In this document: piece by piece, positions 1-6,769 of the stretch | Layout of the letters: each line of letters starts with the position of its first letter | Numbering within the stretch: position 1 is the first letter of the stretch | Assembly (NCBI GenBank): GCA_030731695.1 | Contig: JANQTK010000171.1 | Coordinates: forward strand, 1-17,781 | Direction of reading: 5' to 3' | Length of the DNA: 17,781 bases | Origin: Polaribacter sp. | Lineage (GTDB): Bacteria > Bacteroidota > Bacteroidia > Flavobacteriales > Flavobacteriaceae | Program-made: the position numbers and the translations under genes | The notes under the pieces: model-generated | What the model saw: the letters and a program-made list of their open reading frames with translations, nothing else | Databases searched by the model: none | What the model was told of the DNA's origin: nothing

Positions 1-2
1 GA

Positions 3-194
3 GAAGCGCTTGAAAAAGAGTATCTTTCACAATGGAATCGTCAATTTAAATGGCGATTAAAAGCAGGACATTTTATTGCGATGTTATTTAGACAAGAAAA
101 AATAGCCAATATTTTATTGCAAATTTTAAGAAGAATGCCATTTTTATTGCCAATAATCATCAAACAAACGCATGGAAAACCAATTAAAATGTAG
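3..194 (+). CDS. FAD-dependent monooxygenase/oxidoreductase, C-terminal fragment
   Basis: Frame 3 is open from the window edge to TAG at 192-194 and gives 63 residues, the C-terminus of a longer protein. The tail has a Trp/Phe/Arg-rich helix (QWNRQFKWRL), then an Ile/Leu-rich stretch, and ends in KQTHGKP. By recall this resembles the tail of flavin-dependent hydroxylases of the geranylgeranyl-reductase-like family that sit next to type III PKS genes; the FAD-binding part lies outside the window. The stop is 2 bp before the methyltransferase ATG, so the two genes are almost certainly co-transcribed. By analogy with the flavoprotein hydroxylase SrsC of Streptomyces griseus, it would hydroxylate or oxidise the aromatic product. 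The reading frame is certain; the family call is moderate because only the tail is visible. Confidence 0.6.
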   Translation, partial: EALEKEYLSQWNRQFKWRLKAGHFIAMLFRQEKIANILLQILRRMPFLLPIIIKQTHGKPIKM

Positions 195-196
195 CT

Positions 197-907
197 ATGG
201 ATTTTTTTATCAGCACAAAAAACCGAACAGATAAAGAAGAATTGATGGACGATTTTTCAATTGGTGGCCATTTATTGAGAGATACTTTAGATAAATTAGA
301 AAATATAAATCGCTGGTTAGGAGGTAATAAGGTAACTGTAAATGGATTAAAAACAATCCTAAAAAATCATCCAAAAGATGAACTAATTACAATTATTGAT
401 ATTGGTTGTGGTCATGGAGATATTTTACGAGATGTGGCAAAATTTGGCAGAAAACACCATTATACATTTCAATTAATAGGCGTTGATGCAAATCCTACAG
501 CGATTGAATACGCAAATGAGTTATCTTTAGAGTATCCAGAGCTGACTTTTGAAACCCAAGATATTTTTTCTGAGGAGTTTAAAAACAGACAATTTGATGT
601 GGTTTTAGCAACCTTGTTTTTACATCATTTTAAAGAAGAACAATTGGTTTATTTTTTAAGAAACACGATACATCAAACTAGAATTGGTGTTGTTGTTAAC
701 GATTTGCATAGGCATAAAGTTGCTTATTATTTATTTATGGTATTGTCAATTTTCATTAAAAACAACATGATTATTGAAGACGGTTTAACCTCGGTTTTAA
801 GGGGATTTAAAAGAAAAGATTTAGAGAATATATCAATTAAAATAAACGTAAAAACTCAAATTTCTTGGAAATGGGCTTTTAGATATTTATGGATAATTAA
901 AAAATAA
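197..907 (+). CDS. class I SAM-dependent methyltransferase, type III PKS-associated
   Basis: A 236-residue Rossmann-fold methyltransferase. Motif I is IIDIGCGHG (residues 66-74), the acidic residue at the end of beta 2 is D97 in GVDANP, and the motif IV region is FDVVLATLFLHHF (about 133-145). Two further signatures, INRWLGGN near residue 40 and NDLHR at 168-172, are ones I associate with methyltransferases encoded beside type III PKS genes. The likely role is SAM-dependent O- (or C-) methylation of the phenolic lipid, as SrsB does for alkylresorcinols in Streptomyces; this is inference. The gene starts 2 bp after the flavoenzyme stop and ends 1 bp before the PKS start, so it lies inside the operon. 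The ATG at 197 fits the packed spacing. Confidence 0.85.
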   Translation: MDFFISTKNRTDKEELMDDFSIGGHLLRDTLDKLENINRWLGGNKVTVNGLKTILKNHPKDELITIIDIGCGHGDILRDVAKFGRKHHYTFQLIGVDANPTAIEYANELSLEYPELTFETQDIFSEEFKNRQFDVVLATLFLHHFKEEQLVYFLRNTIHQTRIGVVVNDLHRHKVAYYLFMVLSIFIKNNMIIEDGLTSVLRGFKRKDLENISIKINVKTQISWKWAFRYLWIIKK

Positions 908-908
908 A

Positions 909-1961
909 ATGGCAGTAAAAATAACAGCAGTTGCAAAACAATTGCCACAATATTATAAAGAAACAAAGGATATTATTCCGTTTGTTGAACTTTGGATGCA
1001 AGGTCAAGAACCTCGTTTTCAGCGAAAAGTGATCAAGCTTTTTGAAGGTGCAGGTGTTGATAAACGCTACTCAATTATGAGTCCTGAAGAGGTTTTTACA
1101 GCCACCTCTTTTGAAGATAAAAACAACATTTACAAACGCGAAGTAATTAAATTGGCTGAGCAAGCTTTTATAAAATCCTTGCAAAAAGCAAACTTGCAAC
1201 CTACTGACATTGATTACATTATTACTGTAAGTTGCACAGGAATTATGATTCCGTCTTTGGATGCGTACCTGATAAATTCGTTGCAATTAAAACAAGATAT
1301 TGTGCGTTTGCCAGTCACTGAAATGGGTTGTGCAGCAGGCGTTTCAGGAATTATTTATGCAAAGAATTTCTTGAAAGCAAATCCTAATAAAAGAGCCGTT
1401 GTTATTGCTGTTGAAGCTCCAACTGCTACATTTCAATTAGAAGATTTTTCGATGGCGAATATTGTAAGCGCGGCTATTTTTGGTGATGGGGCATCAGCTG
1501 TAATTTTGTCTTCGTATGAAGAAGATCAAGGTCCAGAAATTGTTGATGAAGCCATGTATCATTTTTATGATGCCATTCACATGATGGGTTTTAATTTGGT
1601 GAACTCAGGTTTGCAAATGATTTTAGACAAAGAAGTTCCCCAAAAAATTTCTGATCATTTTCCTGCAATTATTCATCCATTTTTAGAAAAAAATAAGCTA
1701 ACAATTCAAGATATTGATTTTTTAATTTTTCATCCTGGAGGGAAAAAAATTGTGCAAACGGTTGAAGATTTATTTGGTGTTTTAGGTAAAAACATCAACG
1801 ATACTAAAGAGGTTTTGCGTTTGTATGGCAATATGTCAAGTGCAACAGTGTTGTATGTGTTAGAGCGATTTATGGATCAAAATCCTAAGAAAGGAGACAA
1901 AGGATTGATGTTGAGTTTTGGTCCTGGATTTTCGGCACAACGAATTTTATTAGAATGGTGA
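909..1961 (+). CDS. type III polyketide synthase (chalcone/stilbene synthase superfamily)
   Basis: The 350-residue length is normal for bacterial type III PKS. The full triad is visible: Cys141 in VTEMGCAAGVSG, His275 in LIFHPGGKKI and Asn308 in LYGNMSSATV. The segment VSCTGIMIPSLD (107-118) and the C-terminal loop LSFGPGFSAQ (335-344) are also typical, and these features separate it from FabH-type KAS III. The family loads an acyl starter, adds malonyl-CoA units decarboxylatively and cyclises to a resorcinol, pyrone or phloroglucinol. It has no ACP domain of its own, yet the same operon carries an ACP, ketosynthase, dehydratase and reductase-like SDR, so an acyl-ACP made in cis is the likely starter. 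The product's chain length and cyclisation mode cannot be read from the sequence. It is followed by a 58-bp gap holding a palindromic repeat. Confidence 0.93.
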   Translation: MAVKITAVAKQLPQYYKETKDIIPFVELWMQGQEPRFQRKVIKLFEGAGVDKRYSIMSPEEVFTATSFEDKNNIYKREVIKLAEQAFIKSLQKANLQPTDIDYIITVSCTGIMIPSLDAYLINSLQLKQDIVRLPVTEMGCAAGVSGIIYAKNFLKANPNKRAVVIAVEAPTATFQLEDFSMANIVSAAIFGDGASAVILSSYEEDQGPEIVDEAMYHFYDAIHMMGFNLVNSGLQMILDKEVPQKISDHFPAIIHPFLEKNKLTIQDIDFLIFHPGGKKIVQTVEDLFGVLGKNINDTKEVLRLYGNMSSATVLYVLERFMDQNPKKGDKGLMLSFGPGFSAQRILLEW

Positions 1962-1969
1962 CAAAATTG

Positions 1970-2002
1970 AGACCTGCAAGGTTTTCAAAACCTAGTAGGT
2001 CT
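1970..2002. repeat. 33-bp palindromic intergenic repeat (copy 1)
   Basis: Near-perfect palindrome centred on C1986 with 16-nt arms: 14 Watson-Crick pairs, one G-T pair (1976/1996) and one mismatch (1978/1994). The core is CCTGCAAGGTTTT, then one base, then AAAACCTAGTAGG. The same family recurs at 10792-10818 and, inverted, at 10842-10870. No T-run follows on the + strand, so it is unlikely to stop transcription of the PKS operon. It could instead form an mRNA hairpin between the PKS and SDR cistrons. Confidence 0.85.
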
Positions 2003-2019
2003 AAAATGAAATATAAAAA

Positions 2020-2814
2020 ATGAAAGAATTTCAAGACACACATCAATGGGCAATCATTTTAGGTGGTTCAAGCGGATTAGGTTTGGCAACTGCCAAAAAG
2101 TTGGCAAAACACGGCTTGAATATTTGTGTCATTCATAGAAACTCAAGAGCTCAAATGTCAGAAATAGAGTTGCAGTTTCAAGAGATTAAAAATCATCAAA
2201 TCAGATATTTATCTTATAATTTTGATGCGTTACATCCTGAAAAAAGAACACAAATTTTGATGGAAATTCAATCAGCAATTGGTGAAAAAGGTCGCATTAA
2301 AACCTTAGTGCATTCCATTGCAAAAGGCAATTTAAAACCCATGTTTTCTGATGAAAAACCTATCTTGAAAAGCGAAGATTTTCAGTTAACAATCAATGCG
2401 ATGGCCATTAGTTTGTACGATTGGTTTCAGGCAATTTTTCAACAAAAAATGTTTGCTGACGATGCACGAATCATCAGTTTTACAAGTGAAGGAAATGCAA
2501 AACCTTGGGAAGATTATGGCGCAGTTTCTGCTGCAAAAGTAACTTTAGAAGCCATTACAAGAAATATTGCCTTGGAGTTTGCAAAATTCGGAATTAGAGC
2601 CAATTGCATTCAAGCTGGAGTTACAGATACACAATCTTTACAGATGATTTCAAACAGTGATGAAATTAAGAATCAAACATTAAAAAGAAACCCTTTTCAA
2701 CGTTTAACAACACCAGAAGATGTTGCAAATGTGGTGTATTTAATGTGTAAAGAAGAATCAAAATGGATTAATGGCACCATCATAAAAGTAGATGGTGGAG
2801 AAAGTTTGCAATAA
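2020..2814 (+). CDS. SDR-family oxidoreductase, enoyl-ACP-reductase (FabI/FabL)-like
   Basis: A 264-residue short-chain dehydrogenase. The cofactor loop is GGSSGLGLA (15-23). The catalytic Tyr166 and Lys173 in DYGAVSAAK are seven positions apart (Tyr-x6-Lys), the spacing known from the enoyl-ACP reductases FabI and FabL; classical SDRs such as FabG have Tyr-x3-Lys. LVHSIAKGN (96-104) also recalls the VHSI segment of FabI. The C-terminus GTIIKVDGGESL is common to FabG and FabI. I infer that it reduces an enoyl-ACP intermediate in the operon's private fatty-acid cycle, using NAD(P)H. The position of FabI's second active-site tyrosine (ten residues before Tyr166) is Ser here, so it is closer to FabL or simply divergent. 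A generic SDR or ketoreductase role cannot be excluded. The stop is one base before the dehydratase ATG. Confidence 0.8.
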   Translation: MKEFQDTHQWAIILGGSSGLGLATAKKLAKHGLNICVIHRNSRAQMSEIELQFQEIKNHQIRYLSYNFDALHPEKRTQILMEIQSAIGEKGRIKTLVHSIAKGNLKPMFSDEKPILKSEDFQLTINAMAISLYDWFQAIFQQKMFADDARIISFTSEGNAKPWEDYGAVSAAKVTLEAITRNIALEFAKFGIRANCIQAGVTDTQSLQMISNSDEIKNQTLKRNPFQRLTTPEDVANVVYLMCKEESKWINGTIIKVDGGESLQ

Positions 2815-2815
2815 A

Positions 2816-3256
2816 ATGGAATCAACAGAAATCATATCTTTTTTACCCTATCAAAAACCATTTTTGTTTGTGGATGAAATCACTGAAATCTCAGAAAATG
2901 GAGTCGTAGGAAATTATAGGTTTAAAAAAAATGAATATTTTTATGAAGGACATTTTAAAGAAAATCCAATTACACCAGGTGTTATTTTAACAGAAACCAT
3001 GGCGCAAATTGGTGTTGTTTGTTTGGGAATATTTTTAGCAAAGGACGAAATTTCATCAAAAAGAAACTTACAAATTGCATTAACATCTAGTCAAATGGAT
3101 TTCTTTTTACCCGTTTTTCCAGATGAAAAAGTAAGTGTTATATCCGAAAAACAATATTTTAGATTCAATAAATTAAAATGCCAAGTAAAAATGCTGAATG
3201 AAAAAAATGAGTTGGTTTGTAGAGGTAGCATTTCTGGAATGATCATCGCAAAATAA
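2816..3256 (+). CDS. FabZ-like 3-hydroxyacyl-ACP dehydratase
   Basis: A 146-residue single hot-dog-fold protein. LPYQKPFLFVD (10-20) matches the FabZ N-terminal signature, although the usual His after LP is Tyr. The active-site region reads YEGHFKENPITPGV, with His46 and Glu60 (in LTETMAQ) fourteen residues apart, exactly the FabZ His54/Glu68 spacing. It should dehydrate 3-hydroxyacyl-ACP to trans-2-enoyl-ACP. The ATG at 2816 is chosen over an in-frame ATG at 2792 because it lies one base after the SDR stop and begins the FabZ-like N-terminus directly; the longer form would overlap the SDR by 23 bp. The stop is one base before the ketosynthase ATG, so the two are translated as a block. Confidence 0.9.
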   Translation: MESTEIISFLPYQKPFLFVDEITEISENGVVGNYRFKKNEYFYEGHFKENPITPGVILTETMAQIGVVCLGIFLAKDEISSKRNLQIALTSSQMDFFLPVFPDEKVSVISEKQYFRFNKLKCQVKMLNEKNELVCRGSISGMIIAK

Positions 3257-3257
3257 T

Positions 3258-4532
3258 ATGAAAAAAAGAGTCGTAATTACGGGTTTAGGAGTTGTTGCCC
3301 CAAATGGAGTTGGTTTAGAGGCGTTTACAAATGCAATCAAATCAGGCGCCTCAGGAATCACTTTTCATCAGGAATTAAAAGACAAAGGATTTTCGTGTTG
3401 TATTGGCGGAATTCCAACAGTTTCTGATGAAAAAATTGCGGAATATTTAACTCCATTACAATTAAGAGGATTTCAAAGTTCCTCCATTTTATATGGTTGT
3501 ATGGCAGCAAAGGATGCTTGGAAAGATGCTGGCTTTTTGATTGATGAAAACTCAGCCTTAGATTACGATTCAGGGATTATTTTTGGCACGGGAAATTCAG
3601 GAATTGAAAAGTTGCGAGAGGCCATTTATAAAATAGATGATCAACAAGTTAAAAGACTTGGAAGCACCTCTGTATTGCAAACGATGGCGAGTGGTATTTC
3701 TGCGTATTTGGGCGGAATTTTAGGAGTTGGCAATCAAGTAACGACCAATTCATCCGCTTGTACTACAGGAACAGAAGCCTTGTTAATGGGTTTTGAACGC
3801 ATTCAAAATGGCAAAGCAAAACGAATGTTGGTAGGCAGTTCAAGTGATAGTAGTTTGTATACTTGGGGCGGTTTTGATGCTATGAGAGTGATGACGTATA
3901 AACACAATGAAACACCACAAAAAGGATCAAGACCTATGAGCGAAAGTGCTTCAGGTTTTGTACCAGGAAGTGGAGCAGGAGCCTTGGTTTTAGAATCTTT
4001 AGAAAGCGCTTTGCAAAGAAATGCAACCATTTACGCAGAAGTTTTAGGTGGAAATATAAACGCTGGAGGACAAAGAAATGGAGGTTCGTTAACTGCACCA
4101 AATGCAAGTGCAGTTCAAAAATGTATTGTTGATGCTTTGAAAGATGCAGAAGTTTCATCCGAAGAAATTGATGCTATTAATGGCCATTTAACAGCCACTT
4201 CAAAAGACGATTTGGAAATTGAAAATTGGACAAAAGCGTTGCAAAGAAATGGCACAAATTTTCCTTATATCAATTCTTTAAAATCAATGGTTGGTCATTG
4301 TTTGGCGGCTTCTGGAGCCATTGAATGTGTTGCTTCTGTAATACAACTTAAAGAGCAATTTGTGTTTCCAAATATCAATTGTGAAGACGTGCATCCTGAA
4401 ATTTCAGCGATGATTTCAATAGAAAAAATTCCCACAAAACTGATTGAAAAAAACATCAATATCATTGCAAAAGCAAGTTTTGGTTTTGGAGATGTAAATG
4501 CATGTGTTATCTTTAAAAAATATTTTAAATGA
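3258..4532 (+). CDS. FabF-like beta-ketoacyl-ACP synthase
   Basis: A 424-residue condensing enzyme of the KAS I/II family, starting MKKRVVITGLGVVAPNGVG. The Cys-His-His triad is complete: Cys168 in NSSACTTGTE, His310 in NGHLTATSKDD and His347 in SLKSMVGHCLAASG. The gaps (142 and 37 residues) closely match FabF of E. coli (140 and 37). The first histidine motif, normally AHGTST, is GHLTAT here, so this is a diverged, probably pathway-specific synthase. It would elongate acyl-ACP with malonyl-ACP using the neighbouring ACP. No separate KS-beta or chain-length-factor partner is visible in the window; one could lie upstream. A 72-bp gap with another palindromic repeat separates it from the ACP gene. 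Confidence 0.9.
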   Translation: MKKRVVITGLGVVAPNGVGLEAFTNAIKSGASGITFHQELKDKGFSCCIGGIPTVSDEKIAEYLTPLQLRGFQSSSILYGCMAAKDAWKDAGFLIDENSALDYDSGIIFGTGNSGIEKLREAIYKIDDQQVKRLGSTSVLQTMASGISAYLGGILGVGNQVTTNSSACTTGTEALLMGFERIQNGKAKRMLVGSSSDSSLYTWGGFDAMRVMTYKHNETPQKGSRPMSESASGFVPGSGAGALVLESLESALQRNATIYAEVLGGNINAGGQRNGGSLTAPNASAVQKCIVDALKDAEVSSEEIDAINGHLTATSKDDLEIENWTKALQRNGTNFPYINSLKSMVGHCLAASGAIECVASVIQLKEQFVFPNINCEDVHPEISAMISIEKIPTKLIEKNINIIAKASFGFGDVNACVIFKKYFK

Positions 4533-4549
4533 ATTACTAATCAATGTCT

Positions 4550-4569
4550 GTTCGAGCGCAGTCGAGAAC
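4550..4569. repeat. short imperfect palindrome TTCGAGCGCAGTCGAGAA-type intergenic repeat
   Basis: Within the 72-bp gap between the ketosynthase and ACP genes lies a GC-rich 20-mer in otherwise AT-rich DNA. It has outer arms GTTC/GAAC (4550-4553 and 4566-4569) and two internal TCGA tetramers (4552-4555 and 4562-4565). From memory, this motif recurs between genes in many Flavobacteriia genomes; only one copy is seen here. No T-run follows, so terminator function is not supported. Confidence 0.55.
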
Positions 4570-4604
4570 TAATAAAACGTTCAAATTGACAAATCTGAAA
4601 ATAA

Positions 4605-4859
4605 ATGAAAAAAGAAGAACTAATTACAAAACTAAAAGCCATTGTAAAACCTTATATCCAAGATGAAGAAGCTTTTGCAAACTTATCAGAAAATACTGAT
4701 TTTATTAAAGATTTAAAGATAAACTCCGCAAATTTGGTGGATGTTGTTTTAGATGTTGAAGATGAATTTGACATTGAAATTGACAATGATTCTATGGAAA
4801 AAATGTTGTCTGTAAACGCAGCCATCGAAATTATTGAAGCAAAATTAGCCTCAAAATGA
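4605..4859 (+). CDS. acyl carrier protein
   Basis: An 84-residue acidic, helical ACP. The phosphopantetheine attachment site is Ser41 in DLKINSANLVDVVLDVED; the usual DSL triplet is replaced by NSA, but the serine and the following helix (VDVVLDVEDEFDIEID) are well preserved. It should carry the growing acyl chain for the ketosynthase, dehydratase and SDR, and may hand it to the type III PKS. Its last four bases (ATGA) overlap the start of the phosphopantetheinyl transferase that presumably activates it. It is probably a pathway-specific ACP, separate from the housekeeping AcpP. Confidence 0.9.
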   Translation: MKKEELITKLKAIVKPYIQDEEAFANLSENTDFIKDLKINSANLVDVVLDVEDEFDIEIDNDSMEKMLSVNAAIEIIEAKLASK

Positions 4860-5413
4860 TAGGCAATGATGTTGTTGATTTACACTTGGCAAAAACCCAA
4901 AGTAATTGGCAACGCAACCGTTTTTTAGAAAAGCTTTTTACAGAAGAAGAACAAAAAATCATAAAAAATTCAGACGATTCTTTTTTACAAGTTTGGTTGT
5001 TTTGGGCAATGAAAGAAGCGGCTTATAAATGCTATGTTCAAGAGCATCAAAAACGTTTTTTTGCGCCAAAAAAATTTTCTTGTAAAATTATAACTAATAC
5101 AACAGGATTGGTTGAGATTAATGATCATAAATATGATGTAAACATTTGTATTACAAATAATTATATTTACACCATTGCTCAAAAAAATTATCAAAAAAAA
5201 ATGGTTTCAGAAATTTTTTTTATTGATAAAAATAGCAGCCAAACCAAAAAAGTACATCAAAAAATACTCTCTCATTTTTCTTCTGAAATTTCGATTCAAA
5301 AAAATGGTATGGGAATTCCTTTTTTGCTACAAAAAAATTCAGCTTTGCCATTTTTAATCTCAATTACTCATCATGGAAATTATGGTGCTTTTGTAATTTC
5401 AGAAGCTGTATGA
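4856..5413 (+). CDS. 4'-phosphopantetheinyl transferase (Sfp/AcpS superfamily)
   Basis: A 185-residue PPTase. IGNDVVDL (2-9) supplies the first metal-binding acidic residues (D5, D8), and FWAMKEAAYK (49-58) is the second signature with Glu54. The enzyme transfers the phosphopantetheine arm of CoA to the ACP serine, converting apo- to holo-ACP. Its ATGA overlap with the ACP gene upstream and with the next gene downstream points to translational coupling and a dedicated activating role. The second half (about residues 85-185) is Lys/Asn-rich and poorly conserved, as is common in the family. Confidence 0.88.
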   Translation: MIGNDVVDLHLAKTQSNWQRNRFLEKLFTEEEQKIIKNSDDSFLQVWLFWAMKEAAYKCYVQEHQKRFFAPKKFSCKIITNTTGLVEINDHKYDVNICITNNYIYTIAQKNYQKKMVSEIFFIDKNSSQTKKVHQKILSHFSSEISIQKNGMGIPFLLQKNSALPFLISITHHGNYGAFVISEAV

Positions 5414-5859
5414 GTTTAAAAGAAGAACTTTTAAATCAATGCAAAAATTTTGTGGATATTCGTTCACAAACGATACAAAAAACCATGAGTTCTTATCAAA
5501 ACGATTTGCAATCAGAATCTAAAAGTTCTGCTGGTGACAAACACGAAACTGGCCGCGCTATGTTGCAATTAGAAATGGAAAAAGCAAGTCAGCAATTGGA
5601 AGGAATAAATCAAATGAGTGAAATTCTAGATAAAATTGACGCTTTAAAAACTTCAAAAGTTGTTTGTTTAGGAAGTATTGTATTTACAGAAAACATCAAT
5701 TATTTTTTAAGTATTTCTATAGGGAAAATTACTATTGATAAGATAGATTTTTTTGCGGTTTCTCCAGTTTCTCCTATTGGAAAATTGCTGTTAGGAAAAC
5801 AAGAAAATGACGAATTTTTATTTGGTGGAAAACGAATTAAAATTCAAAAGATAGTTTAA
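5410..5859 (+). CDS. GreA/GreB C-terminal-domain-like protein
   Basis: A 149-residue protein with a predicted helical or coiled-coil N-terminal half (residues 1-75), including SSAGDKHETGRAM, and a C-terminal domain whose AVSPVSPIGKLLLGKQENDE resembles the FKBP-like domain of GreA/GreB (compare ISVSSPIARALIGKEEGD). I recall this family as widespread in Bacteroidota and sometimes labelled 3-oxoacyl-ACP synthase in databases; nothing in the sequence supports a condensing enzyme. GreA/GreB act in the RNA polymerase secondary channel, so a polymerase-binding role is the best guess, unproven. The start overlaps the PPTase stop (ATGA). The last 23 bp overlap tail-to-tail with the convergent ABC ATPase gene. 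Confidence 0.7.
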   Translation: MSLKEELLNQCKNFVDIRSQTIQKTMSSYQNDLQSESKSSAGDKHETGRAMLQLEMEKASQQLEGINQMSEILDKIDALKTSKVVCLGSIVFTENINYFLSISIGKITIDKIDFFAVSPVSPIGKLLLGKQENDEFLFGGKRIKIQKIV

Positions 5860-6763
5860 TTTCAGTGCTTTTTTTGATTTCAGATGGATGATTTAAGAAT
5901 ACTTTTTTAGATTCGAAATCGGCTTCAATCAACCAATAATTCCCTCTAAAATAACTATTTAAAACGATTGCTTTATGTAGTGAATTTTCCACTATTTTTA
6001 GTTGATGAGGATAGACAAGATGCTCTTTTTGATGGATATTTATCTCGTTTACATCATCAAACAACGTTACAATATATTTTTGAGAAGGGTTTTTATAAAT
6101 TGCTATTGGCGTATCAAAAGCAATAATTTCATGATCTTTGATTACCATCAAAAATTCTGCAAAAGAAAGCGCATCTTCTTTGTCATGAGTTGCCACAATA
6201 CAAGCTATATTTTTTTCTTTCAAATAATGAAATAGCTTTCGTCTCAAACTATTTTTTTTAAAATTATCAATTTGTCCAAAAGGTTCATCCAGCAATATCA
6301 ATTCAGGCTCATTTGCCAAAGCACGCGCAATGGCAACACGTTGTTTTTGACCACCACTTAAGTTTTTTACTTTCGTGTTTTCAAAAGCTTTCATTTCAAT
6401 AACCTCCAATAATTCTTGTGTGCGTTTTTCACTTTCCTCGGGATGAAAACGAGACAGAAATTTTTTAATATTCTCTGAAACAGAAGTGTAAGGCATTAAA
6501 TCAAAATCTTGCGCTACATATTTAAAGAAATCCATGCCAGGAACCAAATGAAATTTTGGACCTAGAATGGGTGTTTCATCCCAAAAAATAGTTCCTTCAG
6601 TAGCATCTAACAGGCCATAAATTAATTTTAATAATGTTGATTTTCCACAGCCACTTTCACCCATTACACACAAATGTTCGCCTTTTTTCAGCGTAAAATG
6701 AATGTTTTTTAAAACATTTTTTTTAGCAACATACTGAAAAGAAAGATTGGCTACTTGAAGCAT
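5837..6763 (-). CDS. orphan ABC transporter ATP-binding protein (PotA/CysA-like)
   Basis: A 308-residue ABC ATPase. Walker A is GESGCGKST (35-43), the Q-loop is Gln85 in YVAQDFDLMPY, the signature is LSGGQ (135-139), Walker B is ELILLDEPFG (154-163) and the switch His193 lies in VATHDKEDAL. About 80 residues follow the ATPase core and look like the TOBE-type regulatory extension of PotA/CysA/ModC importers. No permease or binding protein is encoded nearby, so substrate and partners are unknown. It starts 6 bp after the stop of the upstream conserved hypothetical gene, so the two form an operon. Its C-terminal codons overlap the + strand Gre-like gene by 23 bp. Confidence 0.88.
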   Translation of the reverse strand: MLQVANLSFQYVAKKNVLKNIHFTLKKGEHLCVMGESGCGKSTLLKLIYGLLDATEGTIFWDETPILGPKFHLVPGMDFFKYVAQDFDLMPYTSVSENIKKFLSRFHPEESEKRTQELLEVIEMKAFENTKVKNLSGGQKQRVAIARALANEPELILLDEPFGQIDNFKKNSLRRKLFHYLKEKNIACIVATHDKEDALSFAEFLMVIKDHEIIAFDTPIAIYKNPSQKYIVTLFDDVNEINIHQKEHLVYPHQLKIVENSLHKAIVLNSYFRGNYWLIEADFESKKVFLNHPSEIKKSTEIKLSFEF

Positions 6764-6769
6764 AAACTA

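Noticed and set aside
1970..2002. Rho-independent terminator between the PKS and SDR genes
   Set aside because: The + strand hairpin is followed by AAAATG with no T-run, and the genes on both sides clearly belong to one pathway.
2792..2815. Upstream in-frame ATG extending the dehydratase by eight residues
   Set aside because: It would overlap the SDR gene, and the FabZ-like sequence begins at the ATG at 2816, one base after the SDR stop.
5410..5859. Possible 3-oxoacyl-ACP synthase belonging to the PKS pathway
   Set aside because: At 149 residues it has no condensing-enzyme fold length and none of the Cys/His/Asn or Cys/His/His motifs; its C-terminus looks Gre-like instead.
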